Source: Nocardia albiluteola
GTDB lineage: Bacteria > Actinomycetota > Actinomycetes > Mycobacteriales > Mycobacteriaceae
Direction of reading: 5' to 3'
Assembly: GCF_018860155.1 (NCBI RefSeq)
Contig: NZ_JAHKNI010000005.1
Coordinates: forward strand, 124,001-188,000
DNA: 64,000 bases
A program made the position numbers and the translations under genes. The notes beneath the pieces were generated by a model. The model made no database searches, was not told where the DNA came from, and saw nothing but the letters and a program-made list of their open reading frames with translations. Below, piece after piece: positions 43,384 to 53,100 of this stretch (its first letter is position 1; every line of letters begins with the position of its first letter).

Positions 43384-44907
43384 GTGACGATGATGCGTTG
43401 GCACGTACGGTTTACACCGGCGGAGTTGCCATACCCTCGAAACCCGCTGCCGTTTGTTTCGAGCCTGCCGACTGGCTGGGTGGACTGGCTCCGGCAGGCG
43501 GAGCTGGTGCCGGGGACACCGTTCCTGCTGTCGCCGCGGTGGGAGTACGACCTCGATCTGAACAGGTTCTTCCAGAGCGCGGAGATGGTCGGTGCGGCCT
43601 GGAATACGCAGGTCGGCTACGCGCGGGACGTGGCGGCGTTCTTGACGTTCTTGTGGTCGGCGCGGGAGCGGCGTTCGTGGCGGGATGCTGACGAGGCCGA
43701 TCACCTGGCCTATCTGTTCTGGCGGCGCCGCGATGTGGCGGGTCCGGCGGTGGCGGGCCGGACGTGGGACCGGGAAGTCGCGGCGGTCAACAAGTTCTAT
43801 CGGTGGGCGTTGCGCAAGCAGCTGGTGCAGGTGAACCCGATTCCGCAGGTGTCGCGCCGCCCAGTGCCTCTGGATGCGGGTTGGGCTGGTTGTCGGACGC
43901 TGGATGAGCAGCGACCTGCGACGTATTCCCATGATGCGGCCCGTGAGCGGGTGGAATGGTTGCCGCCGCCGGACTATCGCCGCTGGCGTGATGTCGGGGT
44001 GCGTGGATTCACCGCTATAGGGTTGCCTGACAATGGTTTTCGCGGTCGTTGGGCAGCGCGCAACGCCATTTTCTGCGATTTGATGGTGCGTACGGGTTTG
44101 CGGTTGTCCGAGCAGTCCGCGCTGACCGTGTTCGATGTTCCGCTGGATCGCACTGTTGTTGGCTACCAACGTTTCTGGCTGCCCGTGGCGATCGCGAAGG
44201 GCGGTTCGGCCCGTTGGGTCTACGTTCCGGCGTCGGTAGTGGCTGATCTGGATTCGTACCGGCGGTTCGACCGCGCGGAGGTGATCGACGATGCGCAGGC
44301 CCGTTACCGGCGCCGCTCGGGGTTGCTGGTGGTGGAGGATCCCGCGAAGCCGGTGGCGACACGGATCCTCGGCGCGGGTGTGGTGCGGCGGGTGAAAGTG
44401 GCTGGGCTGGCTCCCAGGGAGCGCCGGTCGTTGATGATCGCCGCGGAGGCGGGGCTGGAGCCGGCGCTGTTCTGGTTGAGTGAGGACGGGTGGCCGTTGT
44501 CGGTGTCTCGCTGGAAGCAGATGTTCGTCGAGGCCAACGTCCGGTGCGCGCGGGCCGGACTGGCGTTGGCGGCACACGCCCATCTCCTTCGCCACACGTT
44601 CGCGGTGGTGACGCTCGAGCAATTGCAGCGCGGGCACCTGGTGGCGCTGGTGGAGTCGACTCCTGAGCAGCGCGGACACTACGTCCGGGTGTTCGGTGAC
44701 CCGCTGGACTGGGTCCGGCGGCGGCTGGGCCACCGGTCGGTCTCGAGCACGCACATCTACCTGCATGCGTTGGCCGAGCTGGAGATGGAAACTCGCTTGG
44801 CCCTAGTTCCCGACAGCTGGGAAGACCCGCGGTCCATACCCGCACACCAGTTGCCGCCGGACGATGCTGCGGACCACGGTGACGTGGACGGGGCGGTGAG
44901 GGCGTGA
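43384..44907 (+). CDS. Tyrosine recombinase 1 of the cassette
   Basis: The 507-residue protein has a SAM-like N-terminal core-binding domain (AWNTQVGYARDVAAFLTFLW) and a phage-integrase catalytic domain: Arg in RTGLRLSEQ (about residue 240), His-x2-Arg in HLLRHTF (about 400), and His...Tyr in LGHRSVSSTHIYLH (about 448-459). All catalytic residues are present, so it should be active. GTG 43384 is the first start; ATGs at 43390 and 43393 are alternatives. It overlaps the second recombinase by 4 bp. Confidence 0.9.
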   Translation: MTMMRWHVRFTPAELPYPRNPLPFVSSLPTGWVDWLRQAELVPGTPFLLSPRWEYDLDLNRFFQSAEMVGAAWNTQVGYARDVAAFLTFLWSARERRSWRDADEADHLAYLFWRRRDVAGPAVAGRTWDREVAAVNKFYRWALRKQLVQVNPIPQVSRRPVPLDAGWAGCRTLDEQRPATYSHDAARERVEWLPPPDYRRWRDVGVRGFTAIGLPDNGFRGRWAARNAIFCDLMVRTGLRLSEQSALTVFDVPLDRTVVGYQRFWLPVAIAKGGSARWVYVPASVVADLDSYRRFDRAEVIDDAQARYRRRSGLLVVEDPAKPVATRILGAGVVRRVKVAGLAPRERRSLMIAAEAGLEPALFWLSEDGWPLSVSRWKQMFVEANVRCARAGLALAAHAHLLRHTFAVVTLEQLQRGHLVALVESTPEQRGHYVRVFGDPLDWVRRRLGHRSVSSTHIYLHALAELEMETRLALVPDSWEDPRSIPAHQLPPDDAADHGDVDGAVRA

Positions 44908-46739
44908 GCGGTCGCGGCAGCACCCATCCCGGCGCCCCCGCCGCTGTCCCGTCCGGCCACTACAACCCACCTCCTGCGGTGGCGGCGTTGGCACCGGCAG
45001 GATTGGTCGTGAACTTTCTCGGCGAGGACGGACGCAGCGGCGTATTCCGGCTGGGCACACTCCCGTTGCCGGGCTGGCACGAGGCCGCCGCTGCAGCCTT
45101 CGCGGCGCGAACCGGACCTGCGGGCACCCGCCGCACGCTGGCCTCGGCGCGAGGCGGGTGGCAGGTGCTGGGGCACCTGTTGCGTTCCCTTGCCGAACTG
45201 GACTGCCCGCCAGCCACTCCGGCGGAGCTGACCGCGATCCAGCTTGATGCCTACATGCGCCGGCGAGTGCGCGAGACCGGGCCGTGGCAGTGGGACCAGT
45301 TGAACGAGTTGCGCGCGCTCCTACGGGTCCCGCCGCTGGGTGACCAGCTCGATGGGCGAGTGCTGGACTATCTGTCGCAACGGGTTCGGAAGATCTACGA
45401 GATTCCCGCCGCGCGCCGGACCGGCTATTCCGAGGGTGAGTTCACCCGGATCGTCGAGGCTGCGCGGGCAGATGTCGCGTCGATCCGCGATCGGATCGAT
45501 GCCGGTGAACGGCTCCTGGCGGCATGGGTCCATGACCGCTCGGCAGTGCCGGGCGCAGACGCCGAACTGGCTGCGCAGTTGACCGCTATCGCTGCGGCTG
45601 GGCTGATTCCCGTAGTGGCGGGGATCGGGGCCCCTGCCCAGCGCCGAGCCCGCATCGCGTTGGCGCAGCGGATGTTCGTCACGCGAGCTGATCGCGAGGC
45701 GCTGATGGTGCTGCTGGTGGCGGTCACCGGCCGCAACAGCGAAACCCTGAAGGAGCTCCCCGCCGAACATCGCATCCTCGGCGACGGCGCTGCGGTGGAG
45801 GTGCGAATCGCCAAACGCCGCCGAGGCCGACAAGCCTGGCACGACACAGTGACCTGGGAGATAGGACCGCCCCACCGTGAACTGCACACGCCCGGCGGTC
45901 TCTATCTGCTGTTGCATCGGCTCATGGCCCGCAGCAGGGCCGTGAGTGGGTCGATCACCATATGGTCGGTCTGGCGCAACGCTTTCCGCGGATTCGGCGG
46001 TCCGCACGAGCACGCCGACCCGTTCGCGGCCGAGTTGGCCGGTTCCCTGTCCTTGAACCTGTGGGCGGCCGAGCACGGCTTGACTACCGACTCGGCAGGC
46101 GAGGGGGACGAGGGGGATGCTCTACCGGTGCGGTTGCCGCTCATTCGCACCGCGGTCGAGGTTCGCCGCACTCGCGCCCTGGGCGGGCATCTCCCCTCGG
46201 CGGCACGGTCGAACACCACGAACGTGCTGTTCGCCAACTACCTTCGCGGCGACGCGACCGCGCGGGCCTGGGCCGAGGACGTGATCGGCGAGGCCGTCGA
46301 GGATGCCGAACAGGCAGCGCTGGCTGCGCACCGCAGTCACCTCGCCGAGACCGGTCACACCAGCCTGCACATCGATAGCACCGAAAAAGCCAGCCTCGAC
46401 GCGCAGCACGGCGCCTGGACTGCCTGCACGGACCCCGAGTCGCACCCGGCGACCGGACGTCCCTGCCGAAGTGTGTCCTACCTGGACTGCTTCCACTGCG
46501 GGAACTGCCTGATCACGACCGGTCACCTACCAGCGATCATGGCGTTGACCGAGGAACTGGCCGAACGTCGCACCCGGCTCGGCGAGCACGACTGGTGGCA
46601 GCGTTACGGTCCGGTTTGGGCTGCCATCCGCCGCGACATCCTGCCAAAATTCACCCCCGCCCAACTGGATTGCGCCGCCACTACCAAACCGGGTGACGCA
46701 TTGCTGGAGTTGGCCGAAGACCCCTGGGAGCATCCGTGA
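44904..46739 (+). CDS. Recombinase-like protein 2 with C-terminal Cys cluster
   Basis: A 611-residue protein in the second position. VAVTGRNSETLKEL resembles the first Arg box of integrases. SNTTNVLFANYLRGD could hold the nucleophile Tyr, though the usual His-x2-Arg box is poor. The C-terminus has a likely zinc site (CFHCGNCL, with nearby Cys and His). It corresponds to the middle gene of Tn554-type sets. Function is inferred from position and weak motifs. Confidence 0.65.
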   Translation: MSGRGSTHPGAPAAVPSGHYNPPPAVAALAPAGLVVNFLGEDGRSGVFRLGTLPLPGWHEAAAAAFAARTGPAGTRRTLASARGGWQVLGHLLRSLAELDCPPATPAELTAIQLDAYMRRRVRETGPWQWDQLNELRALLRVPPLGDQLDGRVLDYLSQRVRKIYEIPAARRTGYSEGEFTRIVEAARADVASIRDRIDAGERLLAAWVHDRSAVPGADAELAAQLTAIAAAGLIPVVAGIGAPAQRRARIALAQRMFVTRADREALMVLLVAVTGRNSETLKELPAEHRILGDGAAVEVRIAKRRRGRQAWHDTVTWEIGPPHRELHTPGGLYLLLHRLMARSRAVSGSITIWSVWRNAFRGFGGPHEHADPFAAELAGSLSLNLWAAEHGLTTDSAGEGDEGDALPVRLPLIRTAVEVRRTRALGGHLPSAARSNTTNVLFANYLRGDATARAWAEDVIGEAVEDAEQAALAAHRSHLAETGHTSLHIDSTEKASLDAQHGAWTACTDPESHPATGRPCRSVSYLDCFHCGNCLITTGHLPAIMALTEELAERRTRLGEHDWWQRYGPVWAAIRRDILPKFTPAQLDCAATTKPGDALLELAEDPWEHP

Positions 46740-48823
46740 CCGCATCCGCCGTCCAGCATTGGGAACTGCCGGGCGAGGAGGACCTCGTCCTGGTCGGCCG
46801 ACCGCTGCGACCGGGGATGCCCCTGGAGCAGACCTCGCGGTTCGGTGACGAGCGCTGGCGACTCGAACCTGCTGTCCTGCAACAGCATGTTTCCTCGGTG
46901 TCGCTGAACTTCGCCCTGGTCCCGCCACGCTATCGGTTACACGCCAAACAGCTCTGCTACGCCATGCTGGCCGGACCGCTACCGGCGGGTGAGCAACGGC
47001 TCAACCCGCTGGGCATACCCGCGGTGTTGACCAATCTGCGCCGATTCCTGCACTGGCTCGATACGCGGCCGACGACACCGGCGCGGCCTCAGCCGCCGCC
47101 GCTGGCAGAGGTCATCGAGGACGATCTGACCGACTACTTCCGGCACCTGGTCCTCGTGCTTCCGCATGCCGGCACCCGCAGCGAGGCCCAGCGGTCAATT
47201 CACCTGCTCTGGCGCTACCGGCGCGGCCTGCCCGATCCTCTGCGCATCGACCCCCGGCAGGTCGATGGCTGGCGCGGGCAGTACGGCCGAGGACCCGAAA
47301 ACAGCACCGCCCGCATTCCCGAACCAGTCCTGGGACCGTTGATCAGCTGGGCGATCCGGTTCGTCGACCACTTCGCAGCGGACATCCTTGCCGCGGAACG
47401 ACAGCGGCGGGTGTTCGACAACCGGAGCACGTCAAGCACTGCCGCCCGGCATATCGTCCGACAGCAATTGCGCGCCTACCTCGACGACCACATCGCGCAC
47501 GGACGGCCACTGCCCGGCCACCAAGGCAAGCCGAACCAGCAGTTCATCGCCTTCCAGGTCGGGGGCGGAAAGGATCTGTTCCACCACAGCACCGGAAACC
47601 GCAAGATGCTGTTCGACACGGCCGAGAAGGTCGGGGTCACCGAGCACACCTGGATACCGTCGCCGATCACCGGAACCCTGGATGGACGGGCCTGGCTGGA
47701 AGGGATCTCCTCGAATCACTCCCACTACTCGGTGACCAAGTTGTCACGGATGCTGCAGGTCGCCGCCTACATCACCATCGCGTTCCTGTCGGGAATGAGA
47801 GACAGCGAAGTCAAACACCTGCAGCGCGGCAGCATCACCGTCGAACGCGACGCCGACGGCCGCCCCTACCGCTGGAAGCTGACCAGCCGAGCCTTCAAAG
47901 GCACCCGCGACCCCGCGGGAACAACCGCCACCTGGATCGTCGGGCACCCCGCCGTTCGCGCGGCCGCGGTCCTTGAAAAGCTCCACCCCCCAACGCGATC
48001 GATGCTGTTCGCGAACCTACCCCGCGTCGGGACTACCCGTGCTGTGGATCCTCATCGTGCTCAGGCCACCAAGTCCACCAACGAGCAGCTGGCCGAGTTC
48101 GTCGACTGGATCGAGCACTACTGCACCGATCACCATCGCACCGACACGGTCCCAGCGGTCAACGGCAGACCGTGGCCGCTGTCGACAGGGCAGTTCCGCC
48201 GCACCCTGGCCTGGTTCATCGCCCGGCGCCCCGGGGGTTCGATCGCGGGAGCAATTGCCTTCCGACACTTGAGCATTCAAATGTTCGAAGGATATGCAGG
48301 GACCTCCGACTCAGGGTTCCGAGGGGAAGTCGAAGCTGAGCAGGCCCTCACGCGGGGCGAACATCTGATTGCCCTGATCGACGCCCACGAGCACACCCGC
48401 CTGGCCGGTCCCGCCGCCGACGAGGCGCACCGGCGGCTGCAGGAATTCGGTGAGCAGGCAGGTTTCCCCGGCGCGGTCGTGACCGACAACCGGCGCCTGC
48501 AACGCCTGCTGCACCGCGCGGATCCAGCGGTCTATCCAGGCACGTTCGCCACCTGCGTGTTCGACCCGGACAAGGCACTCTGCCAACAGGACCGTGACCA
48601 GCGTGGCACCCGCCGGCCCGGGCTGGGCACCTGCAGGCCCATCGAATGCGCCAACACCGCCCTTACCGTCGACAACCTCGCCGCATTGCGAGCCGAACTC
48701 GACCAGGTCACCCTGCACCTCGCGCAGCGGCCCGGCCTGCCGCCGCTGCTTTCGCACCGCCTACGCAGCCGACGCACCCAGATTGCCCAGTTCCTTGACC
48801 GCCACGCCCTGGAGAATCCATGA
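46736..48823 (+). CDS. Tyrosine recombinase 3 of the cassette
   Basis: The 695-residue protein has Arg in FLSGMRDSEVKHL (about residue 356), a likely Arg/His box in IAFRHLS (about 511), and the nucleophile Tyr in MFEGYAGT (about 521). It is much longer than a phage integrase because of a ~200-residue N-terminal extension and a helical C-terminal tail (LDQVTLHLAQRPGLPPLLSHRL). It overlaps its neighbours by 4 bp. Confidence 0.75.
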   Translation: MTASAVQHWELPGEEDLVLVGRPLRPGMPLEQTSRFGDERWRLEPAVLQQHVSSVSLNFALVPPRYRLHAKQLCYAMLAGPLPAGEQRLNPLGIPAVLTNLRRFLHWLDTRPTTPARPQPPPLAEVIEDDLTDYFRHLVLVLPHAGTRSEAQRSIHLLWRYRRGLPDPLRIDPRQVDGWRGQYGRGPENSTARIPEPVLGPLISWAIRFVDHFAADILAAERQRRVFDNRSTSSTAARHIVRQQLRAYLDDHIAHGRPLPGHQGKPNQQFIAFQVGGGKDLFHHSTGNRKMLFDTAEKVGVTEHTWIPSPITGTLDGRAWLEGISSNHSHYSVTKLSRMLQVAAYITIAFLSGMRDSEVKHLQRGSITVERDADGRPYRWKLTSRAFKGTRDPAGTTATWIVGHPAVRAAAVLEKLHPPTRSMLFANLPRVGTTRAVDPHRAQATKSTNEQLAEFVDWIEHYCTDHHRTDTVPAVNGRPWPLSTGQFRRTLAWFIARRPGGSIAGAIAFRHLSIQMFEGYAGTSDSGFRGEVEAEQALTRGEHLIALIDAHEHTRLAGPAADEAHRRLQEFGEQAGFPGAVVTDNRRLQRLLHRADPAVYPGTFATCVFDPDKALCQQDRDQRGTRRPGLGTCRPIECANTALTVDNLAALRAELDQVTLHLAQRPGLPPLLSHRLRSRRTQIAQFLDRHALENP

Positions 48824-49227
48824 ACCGCCGACCCGACCTGCCCACCGTCGACGACGTCCAGGCCGCTATCGACCATCTCATCGAGACGACCGGCAAGCCA
48901 CCCACCACCCTGGCACTGGCCGGTCACCTCGGCCTGCCCAACACCACCTTCCGCCGCAACTTTCCCGATCTGACCACCCGGCTCCAACGGCAACGAACCC
49001 GATCTGAGCAGGAAACACTCAGCGGCGCAAACCGATTCGAACAGCTCGTTCAAGAAAACCAGGTCCTCAAGGCGACCAACCAGGATCTCGCTGAACACCT
49101 CGAACTCGCGGCAGCCAATATCCAGCGGCTCACCACTGAAAATCACCAACTTCGGCAGGCCATCGAGTCCGCAAGCAGCATCGCCCGGATCGATACACGG
49201 AGACCGACCTCGACGTCAGCTCGCTGA
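48820..49227 (+). CDS. Small HTH/coiled-coil protein, TnpC-like
   Basis: The 135-residue protein has an N-terminal helical DNA-binding-like part (LALAGHLGLPNTTFRRNFPDL) and a coiled coil of about 50 residues (residues ~70-118, VQENQVLKATNQDLAEHLELAA). It is last in the recombinase operon, where Tn554-type elements have TnpC, which aids orientation and frequency of transposition. An ATGA overlap couples it to the third recombinase. Confidence 0.7.
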   Translation: MNRRPDLPTVDDVQAAIDHLIETTGKPPTTLALAGHLGLPNTTFRRNFPDLTTRLQRQRTRSEQETLSGANRFEQLVQENQVLKATNQDLAEHLELAAANIQRLTTENHQLRQAIESASSIARIDTRRPTSTSAR

Positions 49228-49255
49228 GAACGCGAGGCTAGTACGGCTGAAGGGG

Positions 49256-49490
49256 GTGGACTATCCGTTGTGTGCTTCGAACTCGGTCGCCAGGTCTGTT
49301 GGGTGGCCGCCCACGACGCCACGAGCGCTAAATTGTCAGCGGTCGGCGTGCCCGCGGGTGCGGTGTAGACATTGAGGTGCAGGCCGGGTTCGGCGGGCAG
49401 TGCCATCGACTCGATGTCCAGGTCGAGCTGGCCCACTACCGGATGGTGCACACACTTGCGTCCGGAGGTGATGCCGGTAGCTCGCATGCC
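49256..49490 (-). pseudogene. MmyB-like HTH regulator, C-terminal fragment
   Basis: The residues SGRKCVHHPVVGQLDLDIESMALPAEPG, LHLNVYTAPAGTPTADNLALVASWAA match the ligand-binding C-terminus of MmyB-like XRE regulators. The helix-turn-helix half and the start are missing. An IS3 relic lies directly upstream in the gene's direction and the recombinase cassette directly downstream, so one of them probably removed the rest. The sequence after ASWAA is out of family and the exact end is uncertain. Confidence 0.6.
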
Positions 49491-49530
49491 GGATGTCTTT
49501 GTCAGATTGGGGAGAGGGGGATGCGTGTCC

Positions 49531-50054
49531 CTAGCGGATGAGCGTATGCGTGGTGGCGAGTGCCTTCATCCGGCGTTTGCCGTAGGTGCCGCGGGACTGG
49601 GCATGAATCCGGGATATCTCGTTGGCGACCACGATCCTGCGAATTGTTCTAGTGGACAACGGCTGTCGCCGTTGCCGCAGAAATGTGGATCTGTGTACGC
49701 CGGCAATACGGCAGGCGGACCGCCCTGAATGTCCGAGCGCGATCAGCCCTTCGACGACCGCGATCCGCCTTTTGGGGACACCACCGCCTGCGCATCGAAC
49801 AATTCGCAGGCATCGCGGGTGAGTTTCAATTCGGCTTCCAACGCAGCGATCCGTTTGTTCGCCGAGGCCAGTTCATCGGCTTCCACGCTCGGGATGCCTT
49901 CTCGGACTCCCGCGTCGATGAGAACCTGTGCCTTCCAGCGGAACAAAGTGGCAGGCGAGATCCCTGTCTCGGATGCTATCTCGGCGACGGGCTCGCCGGC
50001 TCGCAGGCGAGCGCACACCTGTCGGCGCATGGCCGGCGGAAAGGACTTCGGCAT
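49531..50054 (-). mobile_element. IS3-family element, truncated
   Basis: OrfA is intact (49743-50054). Reading frame -1 at CCAAAAGG (about 49770) continues as OrfB: RRIAVVEGLIALGHSGRSACR, then IRRIVVANEISRIHAQSRGTYGKRRMKAL. A TAG at 49531-49533 ends it after about 80 residues, and the catalytic DDE part is gone. The frameshift site is the type used by IS3 elements to make the OrfAB transposase. The copy is dead. No inverted repeats were located. Confidence 0.75.
49743..50054 (-). CDS. IS3-family OrfA (HTH subunit)
   Basis: The 103-residue protein has the typical OrfA structure: a helix-turn-helix (EIASETGISPATLFRWK) and a leucine-zipper-like C-terminal helix (SANKRIAALEAELKLTRDACELF). I start at ATG 50054 (MPKSFPPAMRRQVC), as in other IS3 OrfA proteins; the longer frame is not conserved. 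It may still be made, but without OrfB it cannot transpose and may act as an inhibitor. Confidence 0.8.
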   Translation of the reverse strand: MPKSFPPAMRRQVCARLRAGEPVAEIASETGISPATLFRWKAQVLIDAGVREGIPSVEADELASANKRIAALEAELKLTRDACELFDAQAVVSPKGGSRSSKG

Positions 50055-50146
50055 CGTGACCTCCTGTAGGTCAGTCTGCCTCAACTCTCGAAACCACGGC
50101 CTCATCAGCGGGGACCAGATCAAGTAGACAGAATCTCGGGGTCTCG

Positions 50147-53100
50147 TCATTCACTCTTCATCTCGTCTACTACCCAGGCTGCGATCTGTGCGCGTGAAGT
50201 GAAACCGAGTTTGGTCAGGATGTGCTCGATGTGGCCTTCGGCTGTGCGTTGCGAGATCACCAGTTTGGCGGCGATCTGCTTGTTGCTGAGTCCTTGGGCG
50301 ACGAGGCTGGCGACTTGCCGCTCACGCTTAGTCAATTTCGCGACTGCGTGTGCCGAATCGGTGGGCTGTTCCCCGAGTGCGTACGCGATAGCAGCGCTCA
50401 TGCGCATCGCCTGGCCTCGCCGGAAGGCCGCGTCAAATCTGCGGCCGAGGGAGCGGCGCGTAACTCGCTCACATTCTTCGTGGAAGTGCGACATGTTCGG
50501 CAAGACCGTCTTGACGTCGCTTTCCCCTGGCCAGAGTCCTCGTGCAGCTCCCATCAGAACGGCCGCGCGCTCGGCGTCACCGGTATCGGCGACAGTCCAA
50601 GCCAGCGCCACGAGACTGAAGGCAGTCACATACGGGCTGCCCAACGGCCGGTTGACGCGCAGCGCATTCATGATCAGCTGCTGCGCACGATCCCGTTCGC
50701 CTTGCTGCCATAAGGCGACTCCCAAGCCCCACAGTGCTCCCGCACGGTAGTGTCGCTCGCCGCGCGATTCAGTGATGGACAGTACCTGGCGGTAGAGCTT
50801 GACGGCCCGAGCTGTCTCACCACTCAGTTCACATACCAACGCCAGGAATGTCAGTGCACCGACGTAGGAGACAGCGGTCTTGTTCGAGCTGAACAGTTCG
50901 ACGGCTCGTTCGAGTTCGGCGGATGCGTTGACAGCCTCGCCGCAGCTGAGTGCGAGGAAGCCGTCGGCGTAGGCAGTTTGTGCCTGAGTGGTGGGGGTGG
51001 GGGCTTGTTCGGTAAGAATTCGCGCCTCCGCCAAGAGAGCGCGCGCCGACTTGAAATCGCCTTGTGTCGCTGCCAACTCGCAACCGACGCTCAGCGCCTC
51101 GACGCGGTGGGGTATAGATCGGGCGCGCGGGTGGTCAAGGGCGCGGTTGAGCCAGGATCGACCTTCGCCATACAGGCCGCGGAAAGCCCAGTATTCGTAG
51201 AGCACTGCTGGGGTGCGCAGCGCTGCCTGTGCTGCCTGCTCAGTGTCCTCGGCCAGGTAGGTTTCGAGCGCTTCGCGCAGGTTGGGCAGTTCGCGGTCGA
51301 TTCGGCTGATCCACTCCGGTTGGCGGAGGCTGATCCAGTCAGCTTCGCAGTCGAGGGCGAGTTGGTGGTACCAGTTGCGGTGGCGTCGGCGCAGTTCCTG
51401 GTATTCGCCGGATTCCCGCAGCTTTTCCCGGCCGTAGTCGCGCACGGTCTCGAGCATCCGGAAGCGCACGACGGTATGCGATTCCTCCCGGATCAGGATC
51501 GACTTGTCCACCAGGGAGGACAGCACATCGAGTGGCGCGTCCGCGGCCAGGTCGGCAGCGCATATCTGCTCGATGGCGTCGAGTTCGCAGCTGCCGGCGA
51601 ACACCGACAGCCGAGCCCACAGTCGCTGTTCGGTCGGGGTGCACAATCCGTAGCTCCAGTCGATGCACCACCGCAGTGTCTGCTGCCGCTGCGGTGCGGT
51701 GCGGCTGCCGCGGGTGAGCAGCGTGTAGCGGTCGGTGAGCCGGGTCAGGATCTGTTGCGGTGACATCGTGCGCATACGGGCGGCGGCCAGCTCGATGGCC
51801 AATGGTAGCCCGTCCAGATGGGCGCAGATTCCGGTGACGGCGGCCTTGTTGTCCTCGTCGACCTCGAATCCTGGCACCGCTATCGTGGCGCGGTCAACGA
51901 ACAAGGTGACGGCATCGAAACGGGGCAGCGCGACAAGCGTCGGCTCCCGGCCCGGATCTGGGACCGTCAATGGTGTCACCAGCACCACTGCTTCTCCGGC
52001 GATATTCAACGGTTCGCGGCTGGTGGTGAGGATCCGCAGCTCCGGACAAGTCTGGAGTAACGTCTCGGTCAGTGTGGCCACGGCCTCCACGACCTGCTCG
52101 CAATTGTCCACAACGAGCAGAGCTTCTTGTGGTCTCAGGAAGTCGATCAGAACCTCGAGCAACGGACCGGTTGACTCGTTGCGCACACCGAGGGCGGCTG
52201 CCACCACATCGATCAGTAGCGTCGGGTCGGACATCTCGGCCAATTCGATGAACCACACTCCGTCGGCGAAGTTACGTCGCGCACTGGATGCGGCGCGCAC
52301 CGCCAGTCGTGTTTTGCCGATACCCCCAGTTCCTGTCAGCGTCAGTAGCCGCGTGGCCGACAGCAAATTCTTCACCTCCGATAACTCTGCGCGCCGGTTG
52401 ACGAAACTGGTCAGCTCGAGCGGCAGGTTGCAACTGTGGTCCTCAGTAGCGGCCGTCGGTTTGGGCCCACCCCCCGTGTGTGGCTTCGGTTCGGAATGCT
52501 CGGGATTCGGTTCGCCCTGCAGCACCATCTCATCCGCCGCGAACCCGTGGCGCTGCTGTAATTGCCGAAGTGCTGTCCGCAGTTCCGCTGCTGTCGGCCG
52601 CTCATGCTGGTTGCGGCTCATCGCGGTTTGCACAATCGCCGCCACGTCCTCGGGGATACCGCTTTCCCGCAGGTCGGGCACCGGCTGGGTGCTGATCCGC
52701 AGAAACTGTGCCACCACGTTCTCACCGCTACGACGCTCGAATGCGGCGTGCCCGGTCAGTGCACAGAACAGCGTGGCACCGAGCCCGTACACATCCGCTG
52801 CCGCGGTCGGATCGGTCCCCTCGAGCACCTCGGGTGCGGTGAACGCCGGTGATCCGGTCACAATCCCCGCGGTCGTCTCGAACCCGCCGGCGATGTGCGC
52901 AATCCCGAAGTCCGCCAAAGCCGGCTCGCCGAAGTCGGTGAGCAGAATATTCCCCGGTTTCACGTCCCGATGCACGATACCGAGACGATGTGTGCTCTCC
53001 AGTGCGCCAGCGATCTTCACCCCGATCTGCACCACACTCTCCACGGCAAGCGGGCCGTTCTCGCGAACCCACGCATCCAGGGAATCCAGCCGGTGATACG

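Larger units (their letters stand above)
43384..49227 (+). mobile_element. Tn554-like cassette: three tyrosine recombinases plus a small protein
   Basis: Four genes on one strand overlap end to end by 4 bp each (GTGA, GTGA, ATGA). The first three are recombinase-like and the last is a short coiled-coil protein. This is the layout of Tn554-type elements (tnpA, tnpB, tnpC), with one extra recombinase. Such elements have no inverted repeats, so the borders cannot be fixed by eye. An interrupted regulator relic lies just outside the right end. The coordinates given cover only the genes. Confidence 0.65.

Noticed and set aside
43267..44766. A 499-codon frame antisense to recombinase 1
   Set aside because: Arg/Pro/His-rich without family features, fully inside a well-supported gene.
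43384..49227. tRNA gene or attachment site next to the recombinases
   Set aside because: I found no tRNA T-loop or acceptor pattern and no long direct repeat at either side.
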